NCBI RefSeq assembly: GCF_025821665.1
Contig: NZ_JACKSJ010000141.1
Span: 1-46,417 of the forward strand
Direction of reading: 5' to 3'
Source: [Mycobacterium] manitobense
GTDB lineage: Bacteria > Actinomycetota > Actinomycetes > Mycobacteriales > Mycobacteriaceae
Length of the DNA: 46,417 nt
Shown here: piece after piece, positions 39,500-46,417 of the stretch
Layout: each line of letters begins with the position of its first letter
Numbering within the stretch: position 1 is the first letter of the stretch
The notes under the pieces: model-generated
What the model saw: only the letters and a program-made list of their open reading frames with translations
Database searches by the model: none
What the model was told of the DNA's origin: nothing
Program-made: the position numbers and the translations under genes

Positions 39500-41065
39500 T
39501 CAGACCGGGGCGAGCCGGTCGGCCCACGGCATCGCCCGCTCGAGTTGGGCGGCCAACTGGATGAGCGTGGACTCGCCGGCGAGCGGCGCGACGAACTGCA
39601 CGCCGAGCGGCAGGCCGTCTGCGGTCCAGTGCAGCGGCAGCGTGATCGCGGGCCTGCCGGTGAGATTCGCCAGCTGCGTGTACGGCACCCAGCCGAGGTT
39701 CTTGTCCACCATGTCGTCGACGATCCCGGTGAGACCCAGCAGCCGCGCGGTGCGCGTCCTGATCAGGACGTCGGCCCCCTTCTGCACCGCCACCGGGAGG
39801 TCGAACTCGCCGATCTTCGGCGGCGGGGTCGCCAGGGACGGTGTGAGCAGCAGGTCATAGGACTCGAAGTACGTCGTCAGCCTGCGGGTGTGGTCGTGGC
39901 GCCGCTGCACGGCCGCGACGTAGTCGACACTGCTCGTCGCCCGGCCGAGCGCGGCCAGGATCAGCGTGTCCCGCTCGAACTTGTCGTCACCGGCGCCCGT
40001 CCGCCGCTTGGCGTCGTCGAGCTCCCACGCGGTGTAGACGAACCACGTGAGCAGGAAGTCGCGCGCGAGCTCGGCATCGTCGAACGGCGCCTGCGGCAAC
40101 TCTTCGACGTGGTGGCCGAGCTCGGTCAGGCTCTTCACCGTCGCCTCGACAGCGGCGAAGGCCTCCCGGTGCGGTGCCGGGTTGATCGCCGACGGCACCC
40201 GCACCCCGATGCGCAGGGCCCCGGGCTCCGCGTCCACGCACGACGCGAACGACATGGCGGGCACGCCGGGAACGAAGGGCCCGCCCGGCTCACCGCCGGC
40301 GATGACGTCGAGCATCGCCGCCGTGTCGCGCACGGTGCGGGACACGACGCCCTGCACGGCAGCGCCGTGCATGGACTCGCCCGTCGCCGGCCCCGACGGC
40401 GTCAGCCCGCGGCCCGGTTTGAGTCCCACCAGTCCGCAGCACGCCGCCGGGATGCGGATCGAGCCACCGCCGTCGTTCGCGCCCGCGCAGGGCACTATTC
40501 CGGCGGCGACCGCGGCGGCCGACCCGCCCGATGAACCGCCGGGCGTGCGCTGCAGGTCCCACGGATTGCGGGCCGGACCCCAGGCGACGGGTTCGGTGAT
40601 TCCTTTCGCCCCGAACTCCGGGGTGTTGGTCTTGCCGAAGATGACCAGGCCGGCGTCGATCCAGCGCTGCACGATCGTCGCGTGCTCGGTGGCGTTCGTC
40701 GACAGCCACGCCCGGGAACCGGCCGAGGTGGGCAGGCCCGCGTAGTCCTGCGCCAGGTCCTTGATGAGGAACGGAACGCCGGCGAACGGCCCGCTCAGCT
40801 CTTCGGCCGTCCTGGCGTCGGCGGGAACGTCGCGCACGATCGCGTTGATCCGCGGATTCACCGCGGCCGCCCGGTCGCGCGCGAGGCTCAGTAGCTCCGC
40901 AGGGGTCACGTCGCCGTCGGCGACGAGCTTCGCGAGCGAGGTGGCGTCATGGGTGCGGTATTCGTCGAAGTCCACCGACTGACCGTATGTCGCGGGGCCG
41001 GTGCCCGGGGCGAGTACGTCCTGCCGGCGCAAGAAGGGCTTGAGCAAGTCGCGTGCGGCCGCCAT
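39500..41065 (-). CDS. Amidase signature family hydrolase
   Basis: This enzyme of about 521 aa has the Ser-cisSer-Lys triad of the family: Lys in PFLIKDL, Ser in PGGSSGGSAAAVAAG and the nucleophile Ser in NDGGGSIRIPA. It hydrolyses amides; the substrate is unknown. The start is unsettled. The frame is open to 41236, but the stretch before ATG 41065 (Phe/Pro/Leu-rich, from a DNA repeat) is not family-like. GTG 40975, just before DFDEYRTHDATS, is another option and would free the region used by the plus-strand small ORF. Confidence 0.9.
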   Translation of the reverse strand: MAAARDLLKPFLRRQDVLAPGTGPATYGQSVDFDEYRTHDATSLAKLVADGDVTPAELLSLARDRAAAVNPRINAIVRDVPADARTAEELSGPFAGVPFLIKDLAQDYAGLPTSAGSRAWLSTNATEHATIVQRWIDAGLVIFGKTNTPEFGAKGITEPVAWGPARNPWDLQRTPGGSSGGSAAAVAAGIVPCAGANDGGGSIRIPAACCGLVGLKPGRGLTPSGPATGESMHGAAVQGVVSRTVRDTAAMLDVIAGGEPGGPFVPGVPAMSFASCVDAEPGALRIGVRVPSAINPAPHREAFAAVEATVKSLTELGHHVEELPQAPFDDAELARDFLLTWFVYTAWELDDAKRRTGAGDDKFERDTLILAALGRATSSVDYVAAVQRRHDHTRRLTTYFESYDLLLTPSLATPPPKIGEFDLPVAVQKGADVLIRTRTARLLGLTGIVDDMVDKNLGWVPYTQLANLTGRPAITLPLHWTADGLPLGVQFVAPLAGESTLIQLAAQLERAMPWADRLAPV

Positions 41066-41141
41066 CGCGAACACACCCGGAGCGTCCAAGAAGGGCGGCA
41101 AGAAGGGCGGCAAGAAGTCGGGCGGTGAGAAGTCGTCGTAG
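41001..41141 (+). CDS. Candidate small Lys/Gly-rich protein (46 aa), 'KKGxSKxxAAxIAN' type
   Basis: From GTG 41001 the frame reads a basic protein with KKGLSKSRAAAIANTPGASK followed by KKGG repeats and SGGEKSS. This resembles the small bacterial proteins with KGMSKERAAKIANSPGASS..GGKKS, here with a short N-terminus. It ends exactly where the convergent desaturase gene ends (adjacent stop codons), and overlaps only the doubtful N-terminus of the amidase. No ribosome site is visible. It could also be a 5'-truncated remnant: one base fewer near 41024 would join a GEYVL frame to the RRKKG frame. Confidence 0.45.
   Translation: MPGASTSCRRKKGLSKSRAAAIANTPGASKKGGKKGGKKSGGEKSS
41088..41117 (+). repeat. 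Short tandem repeat AAGAAGGGCGGC x 2.5
   Basis: Two full copies of the 12-mer AAGAAGGGCGGC and a half copy. On the plus strand it encodes KKGG units; on the minus strand it gives PPFL units in the amidase's open frame. Confidence 0.9.
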
Positions 41142-42386
41142 TCACGATGCCGCAGCGACGGCAACCCCGGAGTCGTAAAACCTACTCTGCGAACGGAATC
41201 CGCGACGTCGCCGTCGACCGGCAGGCCGGACCGCACCCGCTGAGGCCTCGATCGGCGACACGGCGCGCCGAAACTCCTGATGCGCAGGTGGTTTCACCTT
41301 GTCGTGGTCGGTCCGTGCAGGCCTGTCCGGGAGTGCGAGCACGTGAATGGTGCGCAGCGTCTGGAGGTATTGGTGCAGCAATGACCCGGTGGTGTAGGGC
41401 AGGCCGAAGCGCTCGCACAGCGCCCGCACGCGCGTGGCGATCGCGGCGTATCTGTTACTGGGCAGATCCGGGAAGAGGTGGTGCTCGATCTGGTAGCAGA
41501 GGTTCCCGCTGGCGAACGCCATCAGGGGACCGGCATCGAAGTTCGCCGAACCCAGCATCTGGCGGAGGTACCACTGCGGTTTGGTCTCGTCGTCCAGCAC
41601 CGCGGCGGTGAACTTCTCCGCGCCGTCGGGGAAGTGCCCGCAGAAGATCACGACGTAGGCCCACAGGTTGCGGAGGATGTTCGCGACGACGTTCGCCCCG
41701 AGGGTGCGGCGCCACCGGGACAAACTCAAGGCCGGGAACACCACGTAGTCCTTGACCATCTGCCGGGTGACTTTCCGCCGCGCGGCGCGCGAGAGGGCGG
41801 TCTTCTCGGACTGTGTCGCGGCGCGGTCCTGCGCGGCGTGCAGGTCGTGCTGGGCGACGCCCCACTCGAACCCCAGGGCCAGAATGAGATTCCGCAGCGG
41901 CTGCAGCAGATGGCGGCGTTCCCACGGCTGGTCGCGAGTCATCCGTATCACGCCGTAGCCCAGGTCCTCGTCCACGTCGAGGACGTTGGTGAAGACGTGG
42001 TGGATGTAGTTGTGGGAATAGCGCCATTGCGACGACGGGCCCGCCATGTCCCATTCCCACGTGTTGGAGTGGATTTCGGGGTCGTTCATCCAGTCCCACT
42101 GGCCGTGGCCGATGTTGTGGCTGATCTCCATGTTCTCGACGCTCTTCGCGAAAGCCAGCGCTGCGACCCCGGCAGCCCAGCCCTTCTTGGAACGGGTCGC
42201 CGCGATGAGCAGGCGTCCACCGATCTCAAGGGTGCGCTGGAAGGCGATGGTGCGGTGGATGTAGGCGGCGTCGCGGGCGCCGAGAGACTCTTCGACCTCG
42301 AGGCGGATCGCGTCGAGCTCGGCTCCGAGCTCCGCCATGTCGGATTCGGTCAGGTGCGCGTACTGCGCGACGTCGGTGATGGCCAT
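41142..42386 (-). CDS. DesA3-like membrane fatty-acid (acyl-CoA delta-9) desaturase
   Basis: A 414-aa integral-membrane desaturase with the three histidine boxes of the diiron site: HNIGH (90-94), HNYIHH (125-130) and QIEHH (299-303), the arrangement of mycobacterial DesA3, which makes oleoyl-CoA from stearoyl-CoA. ATG 42386 is chosen, with AGGA upstream; the open frame beyond it is not family-like. The last 60 residues (Arg/Ser-rich) are less conserved in appearance. The usual partner oxidoreductase gene is not adjacent. It is probably cell-envelope or phospholipid related. Confidence 0.92.
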   Translation of the reverse strand: MAITDVAQYAHLTESDMAELGAELDAIRLEVEESLGARDAAYIHRTIAFQRTLEIGGRLLIAATRSKKGWAAGVAALAFAKSVENMEISHNIGHGQWDWMNDPEIHSNTWEWDMAGPSSQWRYSHNYIHHVFTNVLDVDEDLGYGVIRMTRDQPWERRHLLQPLRNLILALGFEWGVAQHDLHAAQDRAATQSEKTALSRAARRKVTRQMVKDYVVFPALSLSRWRRTLGANVVANILRNLWAYVVIFCGHFPDGAEKFTAAVLDDETKPQWYLRQMLGSANFDAGPLMAFASGNLCYQIEHHLFPDLPSNRYAAIATRVRALCERFGLPYTTGSLLHQYLQTLRTIHVLALPDRPARTDHDKVKPPAHQEFRRAVSPIEASAGAVRPAGRRRRRGFRSQSRFYDSGVAVAAAS

Positions 42387-42558
42387 GAGGCGTCCTAGGT
42401 GTGGGGCAGCGGACCGTGACACGGCCAACCACGAACGAAGTGGATCAAACGGTTCCCGCTGCCTGAGAACCCGCGACAGTGGGCGCGACTGACTTGTGAG
42501 CGTCGCGGCGCACACGCCTGTTGCTCCAGGGATACCCGCACAGCGGACGAGAAAACCT

Positions 42559-43623
42559 TCAGGCCCGGTCGATCTGCTCGAGTGGGTTCGAGCGCTCCAG
42601 CATGCCGTAGGTCTGCTCACCGTCCCATCGGTAACGGACGCCTGCCTGCTGCAGCGCCGGGAAGTTCGGGTTCTCCTTCTTCATCTCGCGCACCGAGTAG
42701 GTGTCGTCGTCATGGCTGATGTCGTGCGTCGAGTAGACCGTCTCGCCCTCGATGTGCACGCTGCCTGCGGCGGTCTCCAGTGTCAGCGACACGTCCTCTC
42801 CGACCGTCTGCAATTTCGTCAGCCACGGCACCTCGACGGCGCGGGCGGGGATCAACTCGCCGTCACCGGTGAAGAGGTACCCCTCGTTGAAGGTCGGCTC
42901 GCCGTCCGGCCGCGGCGGATAGGCGATATAGCCGAACGCCTTCCCGCTGGGGAACACCGCAGACTGCCAGGCGTGGCCGCGGAACTCGGCGAGCCTCCGC
43001 ACGCCCTGGCGACGTATTCGCAGGCCGCTTCCTGTGAACTCCCGTGTCTCACCGGCGATGCTGACCGTACCGCTGGCCCGGTAGAGCTGCTCGTAGCGAG
43101 GACCGCCCATCACCGCACCCTCCGCGGAGTGCTTGATGCGGTCGCCTGCGTCACGTTGCAGGGCGCCTTGGATCCACGGAGGCACCGCCATTTCCGCCTC
43201 GACGCGGAAGGCGACGTCGACGAGCGGGCCGTTGGATCGCCCCGCCACCAGGTCGGCCGACGACGTCTGCACGGCCTTGCCGTCGTAGGTCATCGTCCAG
43301 GTGCCGAACGGCGTCACGCAGCGGAAGGCGAGCCCGTCCGCGCCCAGAACGCTCGCCCTGCCGTCCGGGCCCTGCGGGGACAGGGAAGGGCCGCTGCCGC
43401 GCAGCCGGTACACGCGACCGTCGGGGAAGGCGATGTTGACCTGGGTTTCGTGGTTGTCCCAGTTCGCGCCGACCGCCTCCACGCCGATGCGGGGCAGTCC
43501 CAGCTCGCCGTGGTCATCGACGGTCCAGAAGCTGACCGAGTCCCGCATCTCCGGATCGTCGGGGCGCCGGGGCAGCAGGTACTCGCGGGCGGGGTCGATG
43601 CCGCCGGTCAGATCGATCGTCAT
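42559..43623 (-). CDS. Lipocalin-like (AttH/CrtC-type) conserved actinobacterial protein
   Basis: A 354-aa protein with a Trp- and Gly-rich beta pattern: VSFWTVDDHGELGLPRIG, then WDNHETQVNIAFPDGRVY, FRGHAWQSAVFPSGKAFGYI and FNEGYLFTGDGELIPAR. This looks like the AttH/CrtC (double lipocalin) class found in mycobacteria as DUF7064/7065. Known relatives act on isoprenoids or steroids, but I cannot assign a reaction. ATG overlaps the sulfotransferase stop (ATGA), so the two are coupled. Confidence 0.65.
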   Translation of the reverse strand: MTIDLTGGIDPAREYLLPRRPDDPEMRDSVSFWTVDDHGELGLPRIGVEAVGANWDNHETQVNIAFPDGRVYRLRGSGPSLSPQGPDGRASVLGADGLAFRCVTPFGTWTMTYDGKAVQTSSADLVAGRSNGPLVDVAFRVEAEMAVPPWIQGALQRDAGDRIKHSAEGAVMGGPRYEQLYRASGTVSIAGETREFTGSGLRIRRQGVRRLAEFRGHAWQSAVFPSGKAFGYIAYPPRPDGEPTFNEGYLFTGDGELIPARAVEVPWLTKLQTVGEDVSLTLETAAGSVHIEGETVYSTHDISHDDDTYSVREMKKENPNFPALQQAGVRYRWDGEQTYGMLERSNPLEQIDRA

Positions 43624-44762
43624 GGCTGATCCTGCCGTGTGGTGGTCCAGTGGTGGGCGCGTGCGACGTAGGCGGCGAAGCGGGGGCGCACCGCGTCCGC
43701 GTCGATGCCGAATGCGGCAGCATCAGCGTGCGAGCTCGGCTCGCGCTCTGCCGCAGCGACGGTCCACCAGCTCTGCATGCGATCGGTGAACTCGGCGCTG
43801 ACCGGACTGCCCAGCCAGGCGTACAGGCCGGTCACCTGGCGAACCGGGTCGGCCTGCATCGCCCGGAAGTCGATGTCGTAGAACCGGCTGTCGGCGCCGT
43901 CCGCGCGGAACTGCAGTGCGCGGTCCATTCCGAGCGACCAGTGCTCGACATTCAGTCTGCCGATGTACCGGCGGTCGACGTCATCGGTGAACGACGCGAT
44001 GATGTCGGCATACAGATCGGCGACCGACAGCAGGACGTCGGCCGGATCCCGGTGAGTCATCACGTATCTCGCGTCGGGGAAGGCGGCGTCGACCGCGTCG
44101 AGCCACAGTACGTGCGACGGGCACTTCAATCGCCAGGGCCGAGCCGGCTCGCCCCACTGCAGGAGCTTGAGCACCCGCCGTTCGTAGGCCAGCGTGGGTC
44201 GCAGGTCGGCCTGGTGGACGAGCCAGTCCGAGTAGCTGGGCACCTGGGCGAAGGACTGGAAGATGTGCGACCGGAAGTCCAGCGCCATCAACTCGTGGCA
44301 TTCCATCGGGCCGTGGGTGTCGGTCGGGACGTGGTAGCGGGTCCCGATCATCTCCCCCTTGTCCGGCGGGATCCTGGGGTCGGCCCCCGTGACCGTCGAC
44401 GGCGGTGGGCAGGGCTGCGTGGACTCCCACTTGCGCAGGTAGCGCACACCGGGGTCCTGCGCCAGCAGCGACGAGAGCGCCGTCGAGCCGGTGCGCGGCA
44501 GTCCGATCCCGATCAGGGGTGCGGTGATCGGTGCGTCGTCGATCTCGGGATGACGGCGATACCAGTCCTCGACCTGCAGCCGCTGGGCGAGGTATCCGAT
44601 GATGCGGCCGTAGAGGAACGCCTCCCCGGCCGCGTTGAGCCGCGCTTCCTCTGCCATCGACGACAGCAGGACCTCGAGACCCTCTTCGAACGACAGGTCC
44701 CCGAAGTCGTCGAGACCGGTGCGCTCGGCGGCCGCGTTCTCAATCTCGTCGACGCTGACCAT
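43620..44762 (-). CDS. Sulfotransferase (PAPS-dependent family)
   Basis: A 380-aa protein with the 5'-phosphosulfate loop GLPRTGST (87-94) and the 3'-phosphate motif around MTHRDPADVLLS (HRDP 237-240). It would transfer sulfate from PAPS to a hydroxyl, possibly of a lipid or sterol-like acceptor. Many mycobacterial members are uncharacterised. ATG follows GGGGGAAGGACACAGGACG. It lies 21 bp downstream of the metallophosphoesterase gene and overlaps the lipocalin-like gene, suggesting a three-gene operon. Confidence 0.9.
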   Translation of the reverse strand: MVSVDEIENAAAERTGLDDFGDLSFEEGLEVLLSSMAEEARLNAAGEAFLYGRIIGYLAQRLQVEDWYRRHPEIDDAPITAPLIGIGLPRTGSTALSSLLAQDPGVRYLRKWESTQPCPPPSTVTGADPRIPPDKGEMIGTRYHVPTDTHGPMECHELMALDFRSHIFQSFAQVPSYSDWLVHQADLRPTLAYERRVLKLLQWGEPARPWRLKCPSHVLWLDAVDAAFPDARYVMTHRDPADVLLSVADLYADIIASFTDDVDRRYIGRLNVEHWSLGMDRALQFRADGADSRFYDIDFRAMQADPVRQVTGLYAWLGSPVSAEFTDRMQSWWTVAAAEREPSSHADAAAFGIDADAVRPRFAAYVARAHHWTTTRQDQP

Positions 44763-44783
44763 CGTCCTGTGTCCTTCCCCCCG

Positions 44784-45974
44784 TCACGCCCTGCGCAGCG
44801 TCAACAGCGTGATCTCGCTCGGTGCGAACACCCGGAACGGCGGACCCCAGAAGCCGGTGCCGCGACTCGTGTACAGCTGCGTGCGCTCGCCGTGCCTGCT
44901 CAATCCCTGCACCACCGGCTGGTCCAGCCGGACCAGGAAATTGAACGGCCAGATCTGGCCGCCGTGGGTGTGGCCCGAGATCTGCAGATCCACGCCTGCA
45001 CCCACCGCGTGCGGCACCTGCTTCGGCTGGTGCGCCAGCAGCAGGACCGGCAGCGCGCGGTCCGCGCCTTCGAGCGCGGCCTGCAGGTTCGCGCCGTGCC
45101 CGTGCACACCGGAGCCCGCCGCGGTGGCGTCGTCCACCCCGGCGACGACGAGCCGGTCACCGCCGCGATCGACCACGATGTGCCGGTTGTGCAGCGCCGC
45201 CCAGCCGATCGACTCCATGTAGTCGAGCCAGCCCTGGGCCTCGCTGAAGTACTCGTGATTGCCTGTGACGTAGACCCGCGCTGAGACCGCCCGCACCGAT
45301 GCGAGCGGGCTCGCCTGCGCCTCGCGCACCGCCACGGTTCCGTCGGCGATGTCGCCGACGTGACACACCACGTCGGCGTCCAGGTCGTTGACCCGGTCCA
45401 CCACCGCCGCCGACCAGCGCGCCCGGTCGATCGGCCCGTAGTGGGTGTCGGTGATCATCGCGACCCGCAGACCGTCCAGTCCGGCGCCCAGGCCGGCGAT
45501 CCCGACGTCGACGGTGCGCACCCGGGGCACCCGCATCGCCTCGAAGTGGCCCCACACCAGCAGCACCACCACCACGGCCACCACCGCCGCGGCGACCACC
45601 CGCGAGCGCACCGGATCCTCGACACCGGCGATCACCAGTGCGAGCTCCAACAGGTGGCCGAGCACCGACCAGACGAACAGCACCCACGCGGCGCCGAGCA
45701 GTGCGTCGCCGGCGGCGGCCGCCCGGTCGAGGTGCCTGCGGCCGTGCCCGTACATCATCAGCAACGGCAGCCCGGCGAAGGCCGCCGCGAACACCAGCGT
45801 GCCGGCCACCACCACGGCGGTCGGCCACGCCGCTCCGGCCGCCAGAAGCGTCCACCAGGGCACGCCGAACAGGAGCAGCATGACGGCCAGCACGATCGCG
45901 TGGCGGCGCCATCTGCGCCGGGACCGGCGCGGGGGATCGTCGTTCTCGACCACGTCGGCCGGAGTGTCGCTCAC
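44784..45974 (-). CDS. Membrane-anchored metallophosphoesterase (YkuE-like)
   Basis: This 396-aa protein has about four N-terminal membrane helices (28-142), then a calcineurin-like phosphoesterase domain. Metal ligands: Asp176 and His178 (ITDTHYG), Asp208 (HVGDIADG), Asn239/His240 (TGNHEYF), His316 (AHQPK) and GHTHGG at 335-340. It would hydrolyse phospho-esters at the membrane, as in lipid or cell-wall turnover. The start is GTG 45974; no strong ribosome site, and GGGTACC lies 10 bp upstream, so the mRNA may be near leaderless. Confidence 0.88.
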   Translation of the reverse strand: MSDTPADVVENDDPPRRSRRRWRRHAIVLAVMLLLFGVPWWTLLAAGAAWPTAVVVAGTLVFAAAFAGLPLLMMYGHGRRHLDRAAAAGDALLGAAWVLFVWSVLGHLLELALVIAGVEDPVRSRVVAAAVVAVVVVLLVWGHFEAMRVPRVRTVDVGIAGLGAGLDGLRVAMITDTHYGPIDRARWSAAVVDRVNDLDADVVCHVGDIADGTVAVREAQASPLASVRAVSARVYVTGNHEYFSEAQGWLDYMESIGWAALHNRHIVVDRGGDRLVVAGVDDATAAGSGVHGHGANLQAALEGADRALPVLLLAHQPKQVPHAVGAGVDLQISGHTHGGQIWPFNFLVRLDQPVVQGLSRHGERTQLYTSRGTGFWGPPFRVFAPSEITLLTLRRA

Positions 45975-46005
45975 TCAGTCGACGGTACCCACGCTCCCGC
46001 GCTGC

Positions 46006-46417
46006 TCACGTCCTCAGCAGCACCTTGACCACGTCGCCCGAGCGGGCGGCCACTGCCCGGTAGCCGTCGGAGGCCGAGTCCAGCGGCAGCTCGGTGGTGA
46101 AGATCCCGTCCACCCGAAGCCGGCCGGCCTGCAGCAGCGGGATCAACTGCGGCCAGGTCTGCTGCACCGGCGCGGTGGTCATCCGCAGCGTGACGCTGCG
46201 CAGCAGGGCCATCGTCGCCGGGAAGGGGAACGGCGCAAGGTCGTGCACGCCGACCACCGACACGGTGCCGCCGGCGCGGACCGCGGTCAGCGCGTCGGCC
46301 ATCGTGGTGTCGTTGCCGACAGCGTCGATGACGGCGTCGACGCCGCGGCCGCCGGAGTGCTCCATCGCCGCGGCGGTCGCCGACGGCGCCACCGGGGTCG
46401 CCCCCATGGCCGCGGCG
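46006..46417 (-). CDS. Zinc-type (MDR) alcohol dehydrogenase, 3' part cut by window end
   Basis: The last 137 residues of a medium-chain dehydrogenase. GRGVDAVIDAVGND and VRAGGTVSVVGVHDL are the Rossmann-fold strands after the nucleotide loop; the end is GDVVKVLLRT. The catalytic zinc domain and GxGxxG lie beyond the window. An internal ATG at 46407 is not the true start, as the frame continues to the window edge. It ends 31 bp upstream of the metallophosphoesterase gene, on the same strand. Confidence 0.88.
   Translation of the reverse strand, partial: AAAMGATPVAPSATAAAMEHSGGRGVDAVIDAVGNDTTMADALTAVRAGGTVSVVGVHDLAPFPFPATMALLRSVTLRMTTAPVQQTWPQLIPLLQAGRLRVDGIFTTELPLDSASDGYRAVAARSGDVVKVLLRT

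Noticed and set aside
42434..42457. GGGAAC...CGTT (minus strand) as a SigE/SigH promoter for the desaturase
   Set aside because: The spacer is only 14 nt, shorter than I expect for these sigma factors, and no second good -10 exists.

Overview
The window is GC-rich DNA from an actinobacterium, almost certainly a rapidly growing Mycobacterium/Mycolicibacterium. The evidence is a FadD23/FadD28-type fatty-acyl-AMP ligase, a Mas-type iterative polyketide synthase, a GAP/Sap-type lipid-export accessory protein, an HtpG very close to the mycobacterial protein, a DesA3-type desaturase, many GTG/TTG starts and 4-bp translational overlaps. No tRNA, rRNA, insertion sequence, prophage or CRISPR array was seen.

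Region 1 (1-27156) looks like a lipid or lipopeptide cell-envelope cluster. It holds the 3' 11.9 kb of a non-ribosomal peptide synthetase (T / C-A-T / C-A-T-E / C-A-T-TE), a convergent ICMT-like membrane methyltransferase, an OafA-type acyltransferase with a C-terminal SGNH domain, a GAP/Sap-like membrane protein, a single-module reducing Mas-like PKS (KS-AT-DH-ER-KR-ACP), then divergently htpG and a FAAL. PKS plus FAAL plus GAP/Sap resembles the loci for DIM, sulfolipid, LOS and GPL. Neither PapA nor MmpL is present in the window, and the PKS acyltransferase has a malonyl-type VAFH motif where Mas has VASH. A plausible reading is that FAAL activates a fatty acid, the PKS extends it, the NRPS supplies a peptide containing one D-residue and released by the TE, and tailoring and export follow. 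Chemical linkage of PKS and NRPS products is inference.

Region 2 (27170-30449) is a stress and accessory block: a dinuclear manganese catalase with all five metal ligands, a 40-aa acidic protein divergent from it, a strong bidirectional terminator, a small membrane protein, a secretory-lipase-family hydrolase and a possible small zinc-ribbon protein. SigF-like promoter elements face both the catalase and the 40-aa gene.

Region 3 (30477-34727) is a TetR-led gene run: TetR, crotonase, VOC protein, NTF2-like protein, NAD-dependent epimerase/dehydratase, antibiotic-biosynthesis-monooxygenase-like protein and a SnoaL-like protein. Tight coupling suggests one pathway, whose substrate is unknown.

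Region 4 (34732-39489) holds a DGPF (YciI-like) protein and ECF42 sigma factor pair preceded by a recognisable ECF42-type promoter, a small membrane protein, a RibD/DHFR-like reductase, a 53-aa charged protein behind a SigF-like promoter, and a coupled MTHFR-like protein plus SAM methyltransferase.

Region 5 (39500-46417), mostly minus strand, holds an amidase, a DesA3-like desaturase, a lipocalin-like protein coupled to a sulfotransferase, a membrane metallophosphoesterase and the 3' part of a zinc-type alcohol dehydrogenase cut by the window end. A short Lys/Gly-rich plus-strand ORF lies between the amidase and desaturase genes.
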